This document shows positions 56,017-64,000 of a stretch of DNA of 64,000 bases, in pieces (the stretch's first letter is position 1; each line of letters opens with the position of its first letter). Origin of the DNA: Gonium pectorale (Eukaryota > Chlorophyta > Chlorophyceae > Chlamydomonadales > Volvocaceae); contig LSYV01000007.1 in assembly GCA_001584585.1 (NCBI GenBank), forward strand, positions 1,934,070-1,998,069, read 5' to 3'. The notes beneath the pieces were generated by a model, which had not been told where the DNA came from, ran no database searches, and saw only the letters and a program-made list of their open reading frames with translations. The translations under genes and the position numbers were made by a program.

Positions 56017-59000
56017 ATGGCGCTGCGGACCGGCAAAGAACTTAACCCAGTGCCGGGCATCGAGGGTCGCGACGGCCGCGACCTTGATAACGGGCGTGAC
56101 CTGGAATCCCAGCCCTTGGTCCATTCTTCCTATGACCCCAACAGCAGGTGGGGTGGGTCACGGGCCCGTTCGTCCGATTAGGCGGCAGAGGGGCCTGCCA
56201 GCCTCCGGGTTCCTCGGGTTTCTCGTGCTGCTGAGGTCGAGCGCTGGGGGTACGAGCAAGCTGTATTTCTGCTGTAGTGCGTTTTAGAGGCTGACCTGGC
56301 AACCCGTGTGCACTGAAACAGGTGGCACCGCTTTAAGAAGGCGGTGACGGAGCCGCCCCGCGCCACCGTGTCCATTTATGCAGGTATCCATCTGGCTTTG
56401 CATGGCCGCATTGGGTTGGGACAGAGCCTTCCAGGGGATTTTATTAGCAACTGTCTGCGTTGCCCCGTCGTGTTTACATGGGAAGGCAGCCCGCACCCAC
56501 TGCATGGTACGGCACCTGTGGTCCTGCCCACTGCTTTCTTACCGCTTTCTTGCCCCCACGGGATCCTCCAGGCGGCACTGTAACCCATTATCAGAAAGGG
56601 CCGCCATGGTCACTTCGTGTCACGTTTTTGTTGCCCGTTGCGCTCTCGCTCCGCAGACATTCCCTTCAACCACACGGAATGGAAGCGCCACCGGAACGCC
56701 GCTTGGCGCCACCGCGTGCAGCCGGTGCTCTTCATGCGCGTGGCTGGCGGGTTCTGGTGGCAGCTCTCCTACAGCTTTGCGGTGTCGCTTGCAGTGGGCC
56801 TGTACCACACTCACAATGGGGTGAGTTAGTAAATGCCTGCTGGCTCGCGGTCTCGTATTCCTTGCGGACAGAGTTTGCGTGTGCGGAGTTAGTATGCGCT
56901 TGCTTTCCTTCCCAGCTCATTACCCAATGCTGCCCAACGCCGCGCATCACGCAGACCGGGTCGGCCTCGTCGAAGTGGGCCGTGCCTTTCAACCTGACAA
57001 CGTTCGCACTGTCCCTCTTGCTCGTCTTCAGGTGCGTGAAAAGTGGGCACGTGGATGCGCTTGTATAGCTTGAAGGAATCCGGGAGAGGCTCTAGTAGGG
57101 ATCCGGCTTGCGTGGCGGTACAAGGCCTCAGTGTTGGCCTCTCAGGCATTTGGCTTTCTGGCCAAGACATTCTGGTGCTTGGCTTATCACCATGTCATGC
57201 TCTCCGCTGCAGGACTAACTCAAGCTACAGCCGGTGGTGGGAGGCCAGGATGATCTGGGGCGCAGTCGTGAACCTGTCTCGGAACTTCAGCCGACAGGCA
57301 AGTGCCCCACGGCGCTATATGATGAGTTGAAAGGAAAGGTGTGAGATATCATGACTTTGCGGACTTGATGTGGCCTTTCATATCCCTTTTGACGCCATTT
57401 TTTACATTCGTGCCTTGCCACTCGCGCACAGAGCTTGCTGTGGCTGCCTCCCCGCCAAGCGCGTGTGGCCGTGCGGTGGATGATGGCTGCGCCGTACCTC
57501 CTCAAGTGCCACCTGCGCTTCAACGCTTCGGTCCGCGAGAACGTCTCGCACATCCTACTGCCGCAGGTACGCAGCACGTTGGTTCAGCCCAACATAGGTG
57601 ACCATCCATGTCGGCGTGTGTGGCACGTCTTCTCCTAGTAACTTCACACCACGTCTATGCAGCATGCGCTGGAATGCTGCAGCCCTTCGTGCGCAGGAGC
57701 CCAACCCCAGGACCTGCGACAGAGCGCATGCACGCACCCTGTCCTGCAGGAGCTGGACTGGGTCCTGGGCTGGACGCACAGGCCCAACGCGGCCGCGCAC
57801 GTGTTGGCCACCGCCGTGGCGGAGGCCGGCCTGGACACGAACAGGGAGCTGATCCTCATGGAACTGGTCAATACGTTCATCGATTGTGTGGGCAAGTGTG
57901 AGCGCATCTTCAAAACCCCTATCCCCGCTGCGTACACAAGGTGGGCGAGGAAGGGCCTGTCACAAGTAGGCTGGAACGTATCCGTATCTCACGCCGGAGA
58001 GCTGAATACAGGAGGCGCATTGTGCGTACGTTCTCACGGTTTGGCAAGCCTAAGCATTCACGTCCCTGTACGCAGGCACACAAGTCGATACCTGATGATC
58101 TACCTCACTGCGTGCCCCATGGTGCTCTGGCCCAGCTTGGGGTGAGAATTGGGGTCTAGAATGGTGACGTGCCGTAGCGTGGGCGGCATGCATGGAGGCG
58201 AGCGCAGGACGCGAGTCTGTATGTGTATCCTTCTACGCGTTTGCTTCACTCCGAATGCTGAACTACCTATGGTCGTCCCTGGGTGTCGCGGTGCAGCTGG
58301 TGGACGCTCATTACCTCTGTGCTCATTACGTTCCTGCTGCTGGGCACGGAGAACATCGGTGTGCAGGTGCGGGATCGAGGCTGCCAGACCTACCAGCAGC
58401 GTAGGCTACTCGCGATTCGGTGCCCGCCGTGTAGAGGGGGCCATGGATTGAAGTGGGTGCACTTGCGCATTGCCTCTGGCTTGCTTGATAACCGGTATAG
58501 AATGCAGGCCGTTGGGCCCTCAAGCACTCTCTCCGCTCTCCTGCGCAGATCGAGGAGCCCTTCCGGGTGCTGCCCCTGGACGACATGTGCAGGTTAGTCA
58601 TTCGGGTGCCGGACAGTCTTCTGTTAACCTCAAGTTTTTTTATCTGTGAGGTAGGCCGTACATTACCATCAATCACATACCTCTCGCCCCTGTGCCATGC
58701 CTCCGTATGCAGGGGCATTGAGGCCACGCTGCGCGAGATTGAGCGGCAGCACAACCGAATGGGCCAGCAATTTGGCGGCTGGCTGGCCGACCCGGCGGGC
58801 CTGCCGCGCTCGTCTTCCGAATCCTCCCTGGACTCCTTCCAGGACGGCCCCGCCGACGGCCCCTCGGAGCCCGCAGCCCTGCAGCGCTTCCATCATATCC
58901 CGCCGCCAGCGCCGCTGGCCGCCGCTGCCAGCGCTCTGCGCATGTCACTGGCGCGCCCGGCTCTTGCGACCTCACCCTCCATGAGCAACGGTAGCGGCCT

Positions 59001-59544
59001 CGGGAGCTCTGCCCACGAGGGCTTCCCCCACAGCTCCTCTGCCGAGGCGTCGCACCACACGGGGGGCCTGACCAGGCAAGGTAGCAACCGTCTCTTTGGT
59101 GGCATACTCAACGCCCTGCACGTGGGCGGAAGCCCCGCCACGATCGGTGAGGCGCAGGAGGCCGGGGCTGACGAATGTGACGGGGACCGGTCGCACAGCC
59201 CTGACGGCAGTAGCCGCAACCCTACGGCGAGCCACTGGCCCCACCACCTGCGCCACGACCACCGGCATCTGCCCCAGCACCCGGCAGACTTGCCCGGTGC
59301 CGCAGTGAGCCCGCCAGGCCGCAGCCGCCTGTCGCACGAGGCTGGGTTTTCTCTCACGCGCGAGGTGCCCGAGCCGGACCAGACGGCCAATGGCAAGGCC
59401 GTGGAAGGGGTGTCCGGGCCGGCTGCGGGGTCGCCTTTTGGGCGCCACAGCCAACAAAACGGGTCTCCTGGCGATGCGGGCAGGGGCGAGGGTGGTGCTG
59501 CGGACGGGGCGTACAACAAGGTGAGTGCGACCGCTTCGCCTTGA
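56017..59544 (+). CDS. Bestrophin-like anion channel
   Basis: Eleven exons join in phase: 56017-56147, 56322-56383, 56657-56820, 56916-57031, 57213-57300, 57432-57566, 57750-57940, 58076-58141, 58297-58366, 58549-58592 and 58713-59544, giving about 632 residues. Family landmarks are VPFNLTTFALSLLLVFRTNSSYSRWWEAR, MIWGAVVNLSRNFSRQ, the long helical middle, then WWTLITSVLITFLLLGTENIGVQ and IEEPFRVLPLDDMC. This is the bestrophin-like (UPF0187) type found in plants, algae and bacteria, a pentameric channel for chloride or bicarbonate; in Chlamydomonas some members feed bicarbonate to thylakoids. The N-terminus here (MALRTGKELNPVPG) is polar and acidic, not a transit peptide. A 260-residue Ser/Pro/Gly/His-rich tail follows. 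The exon ending at 57300 is followed by GCAAGT, so that intron appears to be GC-AG. The last exon contains a GTGAGT just before its stop, so an alternative 3' end is possible. Confidence 0.9.
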
Positions 59545-61482
59545 GCGGCCGCTGTGAACGGTGGCGAGGCGAGTCTCCGTGAGCAGCAGGAGAAACCCAA
59601 CTAGTGTGATCCTACTGCCTGCATGGCGTCTTTCGAACTGTCCGAAATGATGACCCGAGCTGTCGTGATCAGTGTGCGTGCAATTACGATATGTGTGTTT
59701 TAACTGCACGGAGTGAGCATCCACGGCTGTGGGCGGGTTCTCTTACGCGCTCTTGAACTGTTGCGTGAGTCGGGATGCACCAACCGGCAGAGGACAGATA
59801 ACTTGGCCGGCGACCAATGTAGCAGTGGTTGCAGACCTGCGTGGAAGTAGCTAATGTGGGTTCTGCGTGAGCCGTGACGGCGGTTGCGACGATGGAGACC
59901 ATTTGTACGTGAGATGAACCGAGCGTGCGTCAAGGGCGCGATGTTGCGTGAGGCGGTGTGCTGTCTTTCGAGGGTCAAGGGCTGCGGCTCCTGCCGCGAA
60001 AGCGATGCCTGTGTCAGTACGGCCTCGGCGGCCTATGTCCTGACCACAGCTCACTGTGTCGCGGGAGTAACTATCGATGCTCGGTACCTGTTGGCGTGTA
60101 TGGGCCACAGCCGCTGTTTACTGCATGTACACTATTTGACAAACCTGCGAGCGCACACATCAGTGTTTGACAGTGCCATGCGCACAGTGCACATGTGATC
60201 TTGGCTTCGGTGCTGTGAGGTACGGCTAAGACAACGGGTGTTTCACCCACTCTGCTATGCCGGGTCGGGAGCCAATCGGCTCGTATGGCCTGCAGCCCCT
60301 CTGGGGAGCCTGTAATCTGTATCTGTATCTAAAATTTAGCAATCGTCTTTGCCATCTCATGAGCCTTCTGTCATACATCCTTCACCTCTAAGTGAACCTG
60401 TTGTCCTGCGCGTTGGCTAGGTTGCTTTGCATGCGTGAACGAGAGAAGGGTGCACAAAGCCAGTAGATGGTGGAGGGCGCCCCGGCCTCGGATTGGGGCC
60501 AACAAGTTGCATATGACCCTTGTATGTAACCCCTTAAGGCTTGCCCCGTGTGGCAACACGATCCCCATTTTTCTCCACTGCTCCTCGGAAGGCATGCTGC
60601 ACCATACAGATAGAGATCCCTACGAGCCAGACGGACGAAGCCGGGTAGGAACGGGTGGAATGTGGCGAGCAAGGTCGCGCGGAGAAACCGAATGCGTCCC
60701 GCCCGGGCATGGGAAGCGCAGAAGGCTGAAGCTGTATTCGCCCTGCACACTTCACAGAAGCGTGCAGCCGGGGACGGCCCATCCTTAAGCAGGAACAGCG
60801 CTTTAGTTGTGCCCCGGAACAGTTGCATTACCGAGAGCTGAGGGTAGGCTTTTTCCTGTCCGCCGACCGATCTCTTTGATACGGGCTATGGAAGCCGCTA
60901 AGGGTGGGGGAGGCGCAACTTCAACTTCAGCAGTGCAAGTATGGTGGGTGGGGAGAGGAGGTGCATAGTGACATGAACAGTACTGGCAGCACGGAACAGC
61001 AGCCCTAGCATTGCCCCCCCCCCTTTGGCTCCCATTCTGACAGCTTGGCGTCCTCGGCCGCACCACAGCTTCACAAGGCAACGCAGGCCTGTCCCGATTA
61101 TTCGAAGCAGGGCCGCCAGGCGCCGAGCTACGGACCGGGTGAGGTTCTCGCCGTTCTCGCCGCTAGAGGCCGTGCGTCCGGCTCCGCTGTGCAACGACAA
61201 CGCGCCAGGTCCAGTGCCACGCGAAGGCAGCTAGCGGCGGCGTCAGCTATGCTGCGGTACTTCAGGACATATCAAGTCGGATTGCTGCGCACCAATAAAG
61301 ACCATGGATCCCTTTCAGTGCCGCGCCTTGATACGGGCGAGTACCGTGTGGAAGTACGGCATGTACGGCATGGTGCAACTCAATTTGCGTCAGTTCCGGG
61401 CCATGTTCCTGCCAAGCCGCAAGCTTTTCATTTCTGGCAAATCTTTGAAAGCTGCAGTTATCCGGCCACCTTGTCACTGTTG
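59545..61482. other. Bestrophin-like 3' UTR and CDKG upstream region
   Basis: No supported exon. TGTAA signals occur at 60311-60315 and near 60524. The last 600 bases probably contain the CDKG promoter and 5' leader. Confidence 0.4.
60311..60315 (+). terminator. TGTAA polyadenylation signal, bestrophin-like gene
   Basis: TGTAA in the context gagcctgtaatctg, about 770 nt after the stop codon. It is the first such signal downstream and is a likely but unproven 3' end. Confidence 0.4.
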
Positions 61483-64000
61483 ATGTCGTCAAAGCATCAA
61501 GGTCATGGCTACACACGCGAATCTGACAGACGCGATCGGGATAATGACGGTCGGCATGTAGACCGTGACAGCCGCGGCAAACGAGACGATCGCGACCGCC
61601 ACCACCGTCCACACCGCGAGTAGGTCCCTCGTTAGTGTTGAAATAGATATATATCTATTGCTGACTAATTGGCTTGCCCGCGGCGGCACGGTTTTGCAGA
61701 GGTGATGCAGACCGAGGGAGGGACCACGACCACGGGCGGCCCAAGTCAGCTCCTGCCCATCAATCGCGCTCCAGAGGTGCTCATGAGTCACGCTCGCCGC
61801 AGCGGGCAAGTACCATGCGGGGACGTGCCCGAGCTCGTCCACTGGGCCCAGCTCTGAGCAGCTCTGATTTGCCCCACGTGCAGGAACGTGGTGGCGGCAA
61901 CACTGCTGGCACAACCCCCAACAAGGGTGGGACGCCGGGGTAAGCTCAACCCTCGCAAGCGTGTGCAGCCCTATGGTCTTTTGCCCTGCCCCAGCAGCAT
62001 CCTTGGCGCTGGGCGGCGTCAAGACCGTGAGGGGTTAGGCCGGAGTTTGCGTGTCTTCACGTGCACGGCCGTTAGCCCCTTCCAATCTATCTGATCATAA
62101 TACCCCACTCCCGACAATCATGCAGACCCAAGGGGAACTCCGTGTTGGCCGAGCTCCTGAGGCAGGCGAAAGCACGCCAGCAGCAGGAGGGCGGTGGTGT
62201 CGGCGCAGGTGGCGGGGCCTCGGGCTCAGCCAGTGATGGAGAAGCGGAAGCAGGTGAATTTGATGGGGCCTTCAGCTCTGTGCGCGCACTAGTGTCTGCT
62301 TGGTACCGGCCAGGCGGCATCCCCCATTATACTTGTCCTTCGCAAATGAAGGGGTTTGGGTGCCAAGGCTGTGAACGGAACTTTGCTGGCAAGGTCATTG
62401 TCGACGCTCCGGGCCGGATTCGGGACCATGTTAACTGACATGGGCCGGGATCGGGACCGTGTTTCCTGCACCTCGATGTAGCCACGAGATGGCCAATTGC
62501 AGGCAATGTTTCACCTTTCTCGCTTCATGGTCGCAGGGGAGATCCTGCCTCAGGGCGGTACTGCGCAGGGTGGCGGCGACAGAGGTGCTGGTAGCAAGCG
62601 GCGCTACCACTCACCTATCGTATGGAATCTGGATGGGCCGTCCGACACAGGTATGGCGTCCTAGGTGGGGCCACAGGATTGGGGTAAGGGTCCGATGCGC
62701 AGCAATCCAACCAAGGGTCAAGCATGGCACACTGGAGTGAAGTTTCTTGTCGGGCTCATGCGTGGCTGCCAATACCGCAACAGTCAGAAATCGTCCTCCG
62801 ATGCGACGGCTTACAGTCAACATGTGCTGGCCGCGTCTCTGACCAGCGCATCCATCATTGTCCTCAAGCAGGCCCCCAAGCCTTCCCGCTTGTTCTTGCT
62901 GATACCGTGCAGTAGGCTTAACTAAGCCTTCACTCGCTCTTGCAACAATCCAACAGGCCGTGGGGCCGCTGGGGCTGGAGCCCGGGCACCGCCGGCCAAG
63001 CGCCCTGCAACGGCGTCGGCGGTGGAGCGGGCGGCCGAGGAGCTGGCGGCTTTCCGGCGTCAGCAGGCAGAGGAGGATCTGGGTTACGACCCGGACGGCC
63101 CGCCTGCTATGAAGAGGTCCCCCTCAGTGTCGGGCTCTGAAGAGGGTGCGTCTTGTGTCTTGCGATCTTCCCACCATGTAGGCAGAAGTTGAGCAGCCCC
63201 TGACTTCGACCTGTTTATGCCCTTTATACTTTGAGAGGAAGGGAAGTTCGGCGGAGGTCTTAAGAAGGAGAGTTAGTCGTCGCGGCTATGTGGAGTATAC
63301 CTGATGCGGGCTCCCCTGGCTATGCGGCTCCCTCGCTCCGCCCCTCGCCCTTCGCTGCAAACTCCCTCTCTCAGGCGATGCGCGGGACGGTAATGCGGGT
63401 GCAAACGACGAACGCGGCGCTCGGGGGCGCAGCCAGACCAACTCAGGTGCAGACAACCGCGGGAACGGGTCCCAGGGCGTGGGCGACCGAGCGAACCGCT
63501 GGCGCATGAAGGACGACGAAGAAGCTGCAGATGAAGACGACCACGGGAAGCCCGCCGGTGGGTTCAAGTGTAGCTGTGGATGATGCAGCTACGGGCTTAT
63601 GAGGCGTGGAGGCCTGGGCGTGGTAGCCTGTCGCTGTTTACTTGCCAGATTGAGTGCCCAGGAGCCGTCCCTGTAGCGTGCAGGGAGGTGCGGGATTAAT
63701 GCCATGCTCTCTGTAGTTAGTGAGCCGTAGCCGTCGTGTGAAGTCCTGCAAACATGTGGGACCTCCTTGCGCTCAGGCGGTTCCCGCTGGGTGGACTCCG
63801 GAGCGGAGGCCGACGAGCGAGCGGGACCTGCAGGCCCGGCGCGAGGCCGGGCTGGCGGAGCTGGCGACGGAGAGCGGCAGGAGGAGGAGGATCGTAAGTT
63901 GGACAAAGTGTTGGGCAGCCTGGCGGTTTGGCGCAAGGGAACATGGCCGTTTTATGTACTACGTTCATTTACAACAAGGCCTCCCTGTACCAATGTTACA
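61483..64000 (+). CDS. CDKG: CDKG/CDK11-type cyclin-dependent kinase, N-terminal part
   Basis: Seven exons join in phase and the gene leaves the window: 61483-61619, 61700-61939, 62126-62253, 62537-62650, 62957-63145, 63375-63557 and 63777-63893. They encode about 369 residues, all upstream of the kinase domain. The start has alternating charge (RESDRRDRDNDGRH, DRDRHHRPHRE), then a Ser/Arg section, LAELLRQAKARQQQ, GEILPQGG, SKRRYHSPIVWNLDGP, an Ala/Glu-rich helix (VERAAEELAAFRRQQAEED) and two acidic segments each entered by RW (NRWRMKDDEEAADEDD, SRWVDSGAEADE). The KR-x-SPIxW motif followed by an RW-acidic segment is the order seen in plant CDKG, the CDK11/PITSLRE-like kinases linked to splicing, transcription and cell cycle. 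The kinase domain itself is outside the window, so the assignment rests on N-terminal motifs. Confidence 0.68.
61642..61659. repeat. 18-bp AT-rich perfect palindrome in a CDKG intron
   Basis: aatagatatatatctatt equals its own reverse complement. It stands in the 80-nt first intron, in an otherwise GC-rich region. Confidence 0.9.

Noticed and set aside
60388..60828. Minus-strand ORF with CEVCRANTASAFC, like the start of a B-box zinc finger
   Set aside because: The remaining zinc ligands are missing, no flanking exon fits, and the surrounding frame is not protein-like.

Overview
The window is nuclear DNA from a green alga, most likely a volvocine or other Chlamydomonadales species. The signs are high GC content, many short GT-AG introns (7 to about 20 per gene), TGTAA-type polyadenylation signals, and the gene families present: an octotricopeptide-repeat (OPR) organelle RNA-binding protein, a DEMETER-type DNA glycosylase, plant-type WEE1 and CDKG, an AMT1-type ammonium transporter and a bestrophin-like channel. 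Two runs of N (906 and 20 bases) mark assembly gaps. Most gene models below were built by joining exons whose splice phases agree and whose joined protein matches a known family.

Layout, left to right. 1-2614 (-): a sulfotransferase-like secreted protein that runs off the left edge. 3171-6988 (+): a two-domain universal stress protein with a 21-nt microexon. 9060-12692 (+): an intronless OPR protein. 13996-17763 (-): a secreted glycosyltransferase-like protein interrupted by the large gap. 19372-24844 (+): an ammonium transporter. 26344-29201 (+): an NADPH-thioredoxin reductase. 30128-32721 (-): an EamA/DMT-family transporter. 35008-36234 (-): a Yippee-like zinc protein. 36472 to about 48114 (-): a very large DEMETER-like 5-methylcytosine DNA glycosylase. 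48.9-51.5 kb (+): decayed retroelement sequence. 52870-55241 (-): WEE1 kinase. 56017-59544 (+): a bestrophin-like anion channel. 61483 to beyond the right edge (+): the N-terminal part of a CDKG/CDK11-type kinase.

The most unusual item is the DEMETER-like gene. Its split glycosylase domain, catalytic Lys/Asp pair, [4Fe-4S] cysteines and C-terminal RRM-like domain are all recognisable. A DnaJ J-domain with an intact HPD motif is spliced in frame between the iron-sulfur motif and the C-terminal domain, and the Cys-rich permuted CXXC unit of plant homologues is not visible. Other points of note are at least three likely GC-AG introns, hairpins inside introns, and two cell-cycle kinase genes (WEE1 and CDKG) about 6 kb apart. 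These are ordinary eukaryotic genes, not an operon. Three adjacent pairs are divergently transcribed from short shared upstream regions (sulfotransferase/USP, glycosyltransferase/AMT, WEE1/bestrophin).
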